Assembly (NCBI GenBank): GCA_028456385.1
Contig: JALNQF010000017.1
Location: forward strand, 310,001-374,000
Reading direction: 5' to 3'
DNA: 64,000 bases
Source of the DNA: Ophiosphaerella korrae
Taxonomy: Eukaryota > Ascomycota > Dothideomycetes > Pleosporales > Phaeosphaeriaceae
Shown: positions 31,251-41,321 of the stretch, one piece after another
Numbering within the stretch: position 1 is the stretch's first letter
How the letters are laid out: each line of letters opens with the position of its first letter
Notes under the pieces: model-generated
Databases searched by the model: none
Told to the model about the DNA's origin: nothing
What the model saw: the letters and a program-made list of their open reading frames with translations, nothing else
Translations under genes and position numbers: made by a program

Positions 31251-31848
31251 ATGAAACTCCTGCTGCCAGCTCTTGCACTTGCTCTCAAAGCATCCACTGC
31301 TTCAGCCCATTGGAACTACGACTGCGTAATCGTAAACGGGCAAATCATCAGCGAGCCATATCAGTATGTTCGCAAAACCAACAACTGCAACACGCCACTC
31401 GAAAATGTAAATTCAACGGACATGCGCTGCAACGCCGGCGCATCCTCTGGCGTCGCCATGAACACTTCCACATCCACCGTCACCCTAGACTCTGAGCTCA
31501 GCTTCACTATTAAAAACACCTTTGGCCGCCCTGGCCCACAACAGGTCTACGTCTCGCAAGCCCCAGGAGCACTTGTTGCGCGTTGAAGGTCTTGCTCTGC
31601 ACACTGCACACAAACCAGACAAGGCGCAGTTTTATGTTGCGTGTGCGCAAAGCAAAGTTACAGGCAATGGCACTGGTGTATTGGAGCCGAGTATTAGGTT
31701 CCCCGGGAGTTATGCGTGGAACACTACAGGCGTACTGATTCCGCAGTTTTGGAGCAAGACAGAGAATTACACGGCTCCAGGACCTACACTATGGCCCATG
31801 GGAGTGGTAGAAGCGCATGTGTTGGATGGTGTGAAGAAGGGGTTATGA
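31251..31848 (+). pseudogene. AA9 lytic polysaccharide monooxygenase relic with internal deletion
   Basis: The first 111 codons give a signal peptide whose cleavage would expose His20 (ASA/HWNYD), as required for the copper brace, and the AA9 hallmark STDMRCNAGA (56-64). At residue 93 the family's G-H-P-G-P reads GRPGP, so the second copper histidine is Arg. The frame then ends at 31584-31586. In another frame, from about 31563, the C-terminal AA9 half continues: EHLLRVEGLALHTAHKPDKAQFYVACAQ, then FPGSYAW and NYTAPGP near the end, stopping at 31848. The middle of the domain, roughly 60 residues, is missing with no DNA between the halves to encode it, so a deletion, not an intron, explains it. 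AA9 enzymes cut cellulose oxidatively; this copy cannot. Confidence 0.8.
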
Positions 31849-32058
31849 ATTAGACGCTGGATATAATGCATTGTAAAACGGATTGAGTCTCTTTTTGCAG
31901 TCTCGTCCCACTCTAATACGCATAGAATCATTTTCCCAAGCTTACCATAACAAATACCACTGGCTTTAGAGCAAACATCCTGCCTCCCAGCCAATATACC
32001 AACCAATCCACCCACTCACCACTCTCCATGATACTCAACGCCCATCATGATCTCATAA

Positions 32059-32572
32059 TTTGCCTTCCGCAAATCACAATCCTTCCACCAAGCGCTCTAC
32101 ACACTCCTCTGTTCCACCGACGCCGGGATATCTTCCCACTGCAATATTCCCTCTACTCCGCCCGCCACCCTCGAAAACGCAGCCGCCCAGCTCGTCAAAT
32201 ACCTGACGCACTATGTGCGCCATGGAAGATGGTGCATCGCTTTGCCCTTAGAACCTAAGAACCCGAGACTACGCATCACTTTCCTCTGCTACGAGGGAGT
32301 GTCCGGAGATGAAGAGAATATTGTAGGTGTTGACGATGATGGAGTGAAATATGCATTGCAGGAGACAACTAGAGCGCCGAGGAGAAGGGCCCCAGTGAAA
32401 ATTTTGTTGAGGGCGTGATGGGTGAAGTAAAAGCTGATATTTTCAAGGGGTTTTTGGAGCGGTTGGAGGCGATATTGGAGGAAATGAAAAATAATATGGG
32501 AAATGAGGGGGACTTGAGTGGGTTTGCGAAGCTTCAAAATCATTTTTGTAAAGGTAATAATGTGGTATTTTG
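32059..32572 (+). pseudogene. Degraded ORF of unknown family, frame-broken
   Basis: An open frame with no Met start runs from about 32059 to 32418 (FRKSQSFHQALYTLL ... QLVKYLTHYVRHGRW ... KNPRLRITFLCYEG). Near 32375 the protein-like reading moves to another frame (EEKGPSENFVEGVMGEVK, FKGFLERLEAILEEM) and ends at 32572. The combined sequence looks like a remnant of one protein with a frameshift. I do not recognise the family. It sits between two other relics. It could be chance, as neither half carries a diagnostic motif. Confidence 0.35.
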
Positions 32573-32812
32573 AACCTCTCAACTTTGCCTCCGCAACGCG
32601 TGAAAGTATAGATTAAACTCACATCAAGGTCGCTGAGCTTTCAGATAACCGTTTGCAATGTGAGAGAGCATATCAGTATTTATCTATCGCAATAGTATCT
32701 TCTCATCACCACGTGCAGATTCTGCCCTATGCATGAATTTGTTAATCGAAGAATATTCGTGCTCTGATCAATCAGACACAATACGTTCAGGTAACAGAGC
32801 GACGCAACCTGG

Positions 32813-33435
32813 ATGGAATCTTCTACTTCAATGGCCAACATGGTAGAGCATATCAAGCTTCGCAGGCATCTGCAAGAGACGCTTGAAGATCTCTCAAACA
32901 ATCTACCTTCTTACGACGAAACCCAGCTTCTTGGTTAGACTCATATGCCTGTTTATCGCAACCCCTACTGACATGATTAGACGATTTATGCTTTCTCCTT
33001 CAGAGCCCACTCTTCCTCTACGCCATTTCCCCTCGCGTAAAGACAGTAGAATCCCGTTGTTTAGATGAGCCTGCGACGCCGAAGTTAATGTTTGACGAGC
33101 GCGACAAGCCCGATCGCAAACTCGACATCTCCAAACTACATTTTCTCATCAGATGGATCAATAACAGCTGGGCAGTATAGCTAAGATATGGTGAGAGCGT
33201 GCTCGTCGAGGCCCAACAAATAAACGTGAGGCAGGAAGTGGGGTTTATCCGGAGTTTCCTCTGGTTCTGTGAAGAGGTGAACTTTTTAACATATGAGTAC
33301 AAAGCGCGAGAACATGCTTCGGCAGTAAGAAAAGGACTTACGGTAGACTCAGAATTACCTATCAAAGATGGCAAAGAGAAGAACAAAGCAAAAGGACCCA
33401 AATTAAAGCTTCGACTCAGGTTGCATCATGTATAG
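32813..33435 (+). pseudogene. Spliced gene of unknown family with in-frame TAG
   Basis: Exon 32813-32933 (MESSTSMANMVEHIKLRR, HLQETLEDLSNNLPSYDETQLL) splices across 32934-32980 (47 bp, branch CTGAC, acceptor TTAG) into DDLCFLLQSPLFLYAISPRVKTVE, which reads as one continuous helical protein. The frame continues through LDISKLHFLIRWINNSWAV, meets TAG at 33178-33180, and then stays open for 84 more codons (LRYGESVLVEAQQINVRQEVGF, FLWFCEEVNFLTYEYKA, Lys-rich end) to 33433-33435. The maintained intron and the long open frame on both sides of a single stop suggest a recently broken gene or a truncated product of 106 residues. Function unknown. Confidence 0.5.
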
Positions 33436-34150
33436 CATGGGCACAGTCAGATTCTATACACGTAGATTGGTAGCGTTGCTTTATAGAGGGATCCACATGC
33501 AACAAGCTGTAAGGGAAGTTACGAAAGAGTTCTAGAGAGTTAGTAGAAAACGACCAGAGGCCGAATTCTTGAAAGACACTATCTCCCACTGACATCTTCC
33601 CGCACCCTCCTTTGACGTTTCCATAGATTTCGCGCGAAATGAAATGTGAGCTATCAAAAGAAAGCTGATCTTGCAGGATACACAATTCTAGGTTTTCCTC
33701 CTTCATAGAGGCAGGGATGTGAATGCCTCCTTGTATCAACAATGGTACATTTTTGTACCACCAACAGTACTTTGGTGTTGCTTCCAGTCAATTTTAGTCG
33801 TTGGACGAGATACAACGGAGGTGGTATTCTGCGGATAGGTGTTGGTGAGGCGTGCGAGGCACGTGAGGTTTCAACCAGAGATGCGTGGCGTACAACGCGC
33901 CTAGCCTAATTGGACTTTAGCGCTAGTTCTGATGAAGACACCAAGGACATCAACAACAGGTGCCAGGGACACCGAGGACTGGGGTTGACTGAAGACATGA
34001 TCTGGAACATTATAACTTGAGCAATGCATTGATATGGGTCATGCTGTAATGCCGACTTCCAAAGACCAAAAAGCAAGGGCCTAGGCTGAAATTTAGGCCC
34101 ACAAGTTAGCGTTCAATTTGCTCGCCTGGGGTTAGCTAGCCTTCCTAATC
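33436..34150. other. Intergenic region
   Basis: 715 bp before the ULD-CorA gene; no supported gene. Confidence 0.5.
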
Positions 34151-37100
34151 ATGCTGATGATTCATTCCAAGGCCGTGTCCGACAAGCATAGTAAAAGGGA
34201 ACACCAAACAGGCTCGTCATCATCTTCAGAAACTAGGTCAGATCAATTAGTCGCAAGACAAGACTTCAGCATCCACGCGTCGACGGACGCGATCGGACGA
34301 GACAACGAGGCTGCAAGTGCTGCAGATTTATCACACGCGAAAGAATTTGGAAATGTGGGCCATGAAGATGGTGAGACTCTAGTGTTCAAGGATCATGACG
34401 ATAAATCTTACATCTGGCCTATCGAATTATGTCGTTCATTTGCAGTATGTAAAGCCAAATGAGGAACCGGTTTCAATGTTGATTCTGAACAGGCGACCAA
34501 ACCACTAATTGAGGAGGTTTATTCGCGCAAAAGGGATAAGTATCATACCAATGAAGTTAAAAAAGAACGCTATGATATTGTTACTACCGATGGCTCAGTC
34601 ATACTTCCAACGGTATGGAATTTCATCGTCAAGCCTTCTATAACGATTCAGATATCCTGGAAAACAGATACGACAATCCATCGGGAGTCACAGATATTTG
34701 AAACTGAACAATTGCACGTCTCTGATCGTTCCAAGAGTGTGGACCCTTACGAGGTCACAGAGATCACCGTCGATGTTGATGATATTCAAACCCCACCTAT
34801 TGAAGAAGATACAAGTGGAGAAATTACAGCATCAACAGATTCAGCGGGGCAGGAAGACGAGCCTGACAACGATCTCGAGGAGCTAGAGCGGAGCCGTGAA
34901 GTGCTTCCCCCAGTCGACACGGAAGGCAACAAACTTTCTTTTCTCGTCGATACTTCGTGTGATGGGAAACACTCTCCTATTCGAAGACGACCAGGACGCC
35001 AGGGAGATGACTTGAATATATCCCAAGAGAGGAGGAAGCCCCTTGAAGGCCACCTTGAGACCTTGAGAATTACAAAGGCGACCTCGACTGAGATTGATAC
35101 GAGAACAATCGTTCAGGTGTATACACTACAAGGCCCAAGATCACGGCCATTGCGCGACAATGTGAAAATGACCTGGTATCACGTTCAAGCTAGACAACTC
35201 GACTTTTCTCGCTTCAAAGAAGTTTGCTTAGGTATTCCAGATTTGTCCGATCGGCTGCATATACTCATCCAGGAACTGTTGGCCAAGGTTGAGGCACATA
35301 AGGTTAAGGCTTTTCTGTCGGGATCATTTATCGAACCGGGAACGATACTTCGGGCCGATGAGAAATGCCAATCAGACCCACAAACAATTATTTTCTCATG
35401 TACGCCTTATTTCGACCTGCAACCCCTGCCTGGAAAACCCGCGACACAAACGGCTGGTCGTCTCTTTCCTCCAAGAACTCTGATGCAGTCATTCTACCCC
35501 TACGAGCCGGTACGAGAACGAGATCTAGAACAAGCGTTTAGAAAATTCGGAGAAAACCGATCACAAAACCTCGTTTATGTACCTAACCTATGGATGTTGA
35601 ACATAGCTGGGGACTTAGTGGTTACATGTGGTCACAAGCCGCTTGTAGAGGAAATGGTCAAGTCGATTGATATCTTGCAAGAATATCTAAGTCAACTTGG
35701 ATCAACAGATATTATACATAATACCCTAACAACTATTAGGCTCAGGGATTGGGACGGTCGAGTACATCTCTATCAACTCGAAACATGCCGATCGTACTTT
35801 CAGTTAGAACAGAAAATCAAAGACTTGAGGCTCTTCTCACACACCAGTGCTGAGTCCAAAGGCTTGACTATGATCTGGCACTCTCCTGAAGGAGAGAAAG
35901 TAGTCTCGCCCAACAGTTGGAGTGCTGTTGTAAGGCGAACCGACCTCGTCTTTATTGAGCTTACATTATCGAGTGGTAGTAAGTCGACGAGCTCCCCGAG
36001 GAAGGCCCCAGAAGACCTCTACCTAGCTACCTTACCCACATCTGTCAGCTCAGTACCACCGTTTTTCCACTGGCGCACTGCTAAAACGGAAAGCTACACG
36101 AACGAAGAGATCGTACCGGAAAATCTCATACCCTCAGATATGGGGCATGTAATACGATATCTGGAGCATGTTGAGAAGGATATGATGAATGAGATTCTTG
36201 ATAAATACGACACAACCAATGCGGTAGACGAGAGTTTCGCATCTACAGTATTCTATCAAGCCCTTCCCGAAGACTCGTATGAGCATGTCAGAGCTCAATT
36301 TCTGTCACTGGAGATCAATACTGATTCTAATAATGATAATTCCTATCACGCAATCGTTATCACTGGTCAATGTACTGATATCATAAAGGTCAGTAACAAG
36401 TTCTGCGAGACGGTTCATGACACGTTGAAACTATTTGTAAGCGACGTTGATAAGAGCGCTATTCTTCGCAAATTATGGGGTGCCATGGGAAGTATTCATC
36501 AATTCAGCGCCAGTGTACAGATGCGTGGTGCTGTCGAGCTGGATTCACCATTACAACACTCTCAAACACGCAACGCTGGTTGGTATGTTCGCACCGGAAA
36601 AGAGAGGGACTCTCAGCAGCCATCGATTGATAAAAGCTTCAAGCGCTCGCTTCGAAGGTGTTGGAGATGCACGAGCTCGCGCCCCTTCGCGAGTTCTGAA
36701 GCTGCAATTGACCATTTGCAAGGCCATGCGGAATCGATAGCGCAGCTAGAAAAACCTACTGATGCTCAAAGTTGGGCCCCACATCATAAAGTTACCACAG
36801 AACTCGACTTCAAAGACTGGGCAGTTCAGGAAGCACAACTCAAGCGCGAAAAGTTGAATGCTGGCGCACTTGCGATACTCACACAAGGCGCGGAACATTC
36901 GCTGAGACTCCTCAGCCAAGCAAAAGAACTCGCTGATGGTGTCCGCAACGAAGACAACATCATGTCTGAGCTATATATATTGCCTCACGAATTGCTCAAG
37001 GCGTTTCGAAAACTCATTGTCTTCTACCTTGCCATTGAAAGAGCTCTTTACCATACTGAAGAGGCATATCAGCAAGAAAATATATCCAAGGAACGGCCCA

Positions 37101-38634
37101 CAACACATAAATTACCCTACTCTGAGAATGGCCTTGAAGTGCTGAAGAGGTTTAGCAAAGGAGCCCATATATCTTTAGCTATGGCCCGTGGAGAGTTGTG
37201 CAATATGGTTATGCCCGAGGTTCTACCGGATCCTATGCAAGACCTGTCACTGGGGTCTGAGTACGTTTGTGGCTGGTTGATTCGAAGATTACTTGTTAAG
37301 CCACTTGAAAAGCAAATGACTATTGGGGATATGTATAGAGAATACTTGTCTACTCTTGTAAGTAGAGGTTGTCAAAGCAATTTGTTATGCACACTTACGT
37401 TAAGCAGCAATTTTAAGTCAATCACCGCCCCGGCAAACGCCTGATACGCTCCATCAACCTACTTCAGGAAGAACTTCATATCCTCACAGAAGTCAACACG
37501 TGGCAAACGAAGCTCGTTCAAAACTACATGTCCGTGCTGGATGAGACTACATATGAGAAAGAAATACCTTCCCGCTCTGCCATGTTTCCCTATGAGCGTA
37601 TGCTATTGCATTCGTGCCTGGACAACCTTTCCCTAGCACGTGAAGAGTACAATGAATTGGTTCGGCGATGCGATCCACTTTCAGACCGCACAAAGCAAAG
37701 CCTTGAGATTAACGAAGAAGACCATGGCAAGGCAATCATGGTCTTTACGATTGTTACCATCATCTTTCTACCCCTGTCTTTTGTTACTTCATACCTCGGG
37801 ATGAACACATCCGACATACGGGATATGGCTTCGAAACAAAATCTTTTCTGGATTATAGCAGTCCCGCTTACTATTGTTACTATGGGCTCTGCCTTGTTCA
37901 TCAGTTACAATGGCGATAGAATGCGTGACGCCATAATGTCCATTGGCAAGCAAAACAGCACTGCATCCGCCCGTGGCATTAGCGTTGCACAACGCAAGCG
38001 GGCAAGAAAATTGCAGAACGATTCAGACAGTACCCTAGATTTTGCGAGTCTCGCAGATGAAGCAGAGTACGCCAATCCACAGCCTGACTACTTGACGGGT
38101 GATACTAGGCTACTCCCCTACCAGGGGCGTCGTCAAACTTTTGGAGCGGATCCTCAGGCGCAACGCTTACAGAATGAGACTGCTATCATACAACCTCGCA
38201 CAAGGTTGCAAACGGAGATGATCACTTACAACGCGCCTGCTGCGAGATCTAAGACAAATCCAATGGTAGAACCTCTACCGACACCATCACGTTACCTCAG
38301 ATCACCCTACGAAAGCAATGATAGAACATACAAGAGGCGACCTTACAATTACGGAGTTGGTGAGAGGTATGATGAGTGGTATTATCCTCCAGTTCCAATG
38401 TCTCGCAGAGCTAAAGTACGGTTGGTGACCGACCCAGCTGAAGACCTCTATAATGAAACTAAAGATAATACTGGGAACATTGAGGAGTACACATGGCACA
38501 AGAAACGTCAGAATCGGCGTGTGGGCGGAGGTAGGGGTACAAAAAACAACATTCGCAGCAATTACGATCGAAGATATCCGGATGGACGGAGGGAAGCAAC
38601 AGAAGAAAGAAGAAGAAGAGATAGATATATGTAG
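34151..38634 (+). CDS. ULD ubiquitin-like domain / CorA-like transmembrane protein
   Basis: Best frame-keeping model: 34151-34444, 34493-37357, 37468-38634; introns 48 and 110 bp; about 1441 residues. Residues about 80-165 match the fungal ULD ubiquitin-like domain (FKDHDDKSYIWPIELCRSF ... YDIVTTDGSVILPTVWNFIV ... ITIQISW). The middle has VYVPNLWMLNIAGDLVVTCGHKP, typical of fungal CorA-like proteins. Near 1144-1205 are two membrane helices with YLGMNTSDIRDM between them; GMN is the CorA selectivity motif. The tail is long, Arg/Tyr-rich and disordered. CorA proteins carry Mg2+ as pentamers; these fungal relatives are untested. Intron 2 is doubtful: the more typical 50-bp choice (37358-37407) runs into TAA, and a segment reading SNFKSITA lies in another frame, so the gene may carry a small lesion there. 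The gene ends 47 bp from the convergent permease. Confidence 0.75.
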
Positions 38635-38681
38635 AAGAGGTAAATTGATATCCGTTTTAACTACACTATTTAGCACATATC

Positions 38682-40671
38682 TCAAATGTCGTCCATCGTA
38701 TACTCTATGCGTTTTTCAGGCTCTAACTTAACAACCCAACTATGTCGCACGATCTCGTGCCACTGTACCCTCTCACCGTTTTGCATCCGAAACACAGGCT
38801 CTCGCTCAACTAATAATTCCTTCCCTTTTCTTGCTCCAAAACGAGGCATAACAAATCGAAAACAAAACCAATATACCACACCGCAAGCAAGCAGCGACCA
38901 TGTTAAACTTCCCGTCATGTACCACGAGAAACCAGGTATTAAGTCATATACATCTCCCGAAGATTCATTCGGCGGTATCCAGACTGCGACGAGAGGGAAG
39001 CCATTTGTCATCGCGGAAATAAAAGCTGCAGAAACACTCAACCATAATGGCATACGTGACTTGGCTGACCAGTCTGTGAAGAAGCGCAGATACAACATTC
39101 CGATAGTCATAATGAAGCCCGGTACGACATTACTGAGATACACGTACAAGTTGACAAGGATTCTATATGCGGATGCTGGCTTTGCAGGCCAAGTGAGGAG
39201 AATCAGAGCGACAGCAAACATCCAGTGAAGGAATAGAGCCCCAATAGGGGTTGGCTCGGGAGGATTCGACGGATTCTTCGAACGCCAGCGACCAAATAGC
39301 ACCCTGTCCTCACCAAAAAACTTGGCGAATGGGATAACACCTTCTTTGGCTATCTCTTGTTTAACTTTCGAGAAGACGAAAGTCATGCCGATGATGTTAC
39401 CGAGGCTACTTATGGTTGCAAATACAGCGAGTACTCGCTTTGCCCGGTTGTAGCCAATTACATTGATCAAGAATTCCAGGGCTATGTCGTCACTATGAAG
39501 TTGTTGCTCCTTGCTAACAACTATCATCTATTGTATGAAGTCAATATTGTGATTTTTCCCAGATAATGAAGCTGAGACACTTACATAGCTAAGATTTACC
39601 AGCATATATAAGACACATATGAATGCTACAGCTGTGATGATGCCTCTGCGAAAGTTTTTCCGCGGGTTTTTAACTTCACAAAGTACCTATCGAAATATTA
39701 GTCGGATCTATTCATATCATGTAAGGCTGAACGCATACATAGTTTGCTTGATTATACCCATCATACGCATACAATACTGCCAGGATTCCTTGTGTGTAAC
39801 TATCAATATTTGAGCGAGCGTTTGTGAATGAGTTTTTTAGACTCAAGTTTGAGCTCGCATGGTTTGAGTCCACAACACCAGCTAAAACGCAAATGGCCAT
39901 GATAGGAAAAACACAAAGAATAGCAACTTTGACCACCGCGAACATGTTATTTAGTAGAATGCCGCCACGTCGAGTAAAAGCATGCAAAAAGCAAGGAAGG
40001 GTTACCGCAAGGATCGCCAGTCCTCGTGCTGCCGCGTCTTGCATCGCACCACGCTCGGTACCCTGCTCGCCAATGACATCGTCACCAAAGGACAATGCAT
40101 TCGAAGCACTAGAGGATAGGAGAAGGTATAATACAGCGTAGCAAGATAGGACGAAGTATTTGGGTCGTTTGACTAAGTAGTTCACCTGCTCAAAATCAGT
40201 ATCATCATTATTACAGCGATGCATACTCCCATACATAATTCAAATCACCTCCGTTGCGGACAATTGGTTCTTTTCTTCCATCAATGAGATGTCGAGGTAT
40301 AGTCAGGCCAAATTCAATGTATATCACAGTGCCCGCCATGGCGGAAAGGGCCCCGAAGAACCAGAATAGGAGCGTCACACCAACACTTCGGGTCGCATGT
40401 ATGGCGGTCCATGGAGTTCGAAAGATACCGGTGCCTGAGTGTTGTTAGTAAATTGTCAAGAGTGTTTCCCAATGCCTTTACCAATGACTTGCTGGAGGAT
40501 GAAAGCAACTACGGTGAATAGTCCAAGAGGATTTCGGGTATTCTTGGTAATAATATGGTCCCTGTTTTCCAGAGCCTCTAGATACTGGCGATCGTCATCT
40601 TCTAGACAGAGGCTGCTTCTATTGAAGCATACACCACGAGTATCGTCGTCTATGTCCGGGTTGCCGCTCAT
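38682..40671 (-). CDS. Amino-acid permease, high-affinity methionine (MUP1) type
   Basis: Model (minus): 40482-40671, 40235-40434, 39739-40185, 39585-39686, 38682-39527; introns 40435-40481 (47), 40186-40234 (49), 39687-39738 (52), 39528-39584 (57); 594 residues. The spliced start of TM1 is NPLGLFTVVAFILQQVIGTGIFRTPWTA, the APC-superfamily GTGIF motif split by intron 1. AYDGYNQANYVLCEVKNPRKNFRRGI is the LAT/MUP1-type loop, and KEQQLHSDDIALEF and SSLGNIIGMTFVFSKVKQEIAKEG follow. About twelve helices. Fungal members import methionine and related amino acids, with cytosolic N- and C-termini. Every intron has a clear donor and a branch-like motif. The 3' end lies 47 bp from the ULD-CorA gene's stop, tail to tail. 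Confidence 0.88.
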
Positions 40672-41321
40672 AATAAATTTTGATAAGTTGAAATACTAAG
40701 ATCGAATTCAAAGAGTTAATAAATTATGAACACAAAAAAATGAGGGTCATATATTCTATGGGAACAACAAAAATAAGGCACTGGTAGAAAAAGGGATGAA
40801 ACAACAAGCGCATAGCCCTGTAGTGTGCTTATGGTTACGAGATGCTTGCATGTTACACATCAAGGATGCAGAAAATTTACTTATAATGGTTCGGTAACTG
40901 TTAGACCCGCGGTAAACTGTCTTCGTGGATTGAGGGCAAATAGGAACGCTAGAGTAGTGGTCACTCATGGCTGTCATTGGCGAGCTTGCAGCAAGAATAG
41001 ATATTGACACACCCACAACTTTACCCTCACCGGTCAAAGGCCCAACCGCATCATTTCAGTTGCACAGGAAAATGGGGCGGGGCCGAAGCAGGCTGTGATG
41101 ACTTGTTTCCCTGCATGGAGGCGCAAGGCTGAAACTATTACTGGGGCTCAGCCGACTATTTCGTCCGTGTTGGAAAGGAGTGGTGGCATAAGGCCAATAA
41201 CCGTGTTTGTGCAGGACTGATGGGAGGATATCATAAGAGCCGATGTCTGTGGTGGTGACCACCGTAAATCCCCATGTGATCAACCAGGATAGCCCACCGC
41301 CCACTTCGTTCTTCAAGTATC
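40672..41321. other. Divergent intergenic region (permease / uncharacterised gene)
   Basis: 650 bp containing both promoters; A-rich stretches near 40670-40745. No gene supported. Confidence 0.5.

Noticed and set aside
31500..31640. An intron joining the two halves of the AA9 gene
   Set aside because: The halves abut, and the missing domain middle is not encoded anywhere nearby; splicing cannot restore it.
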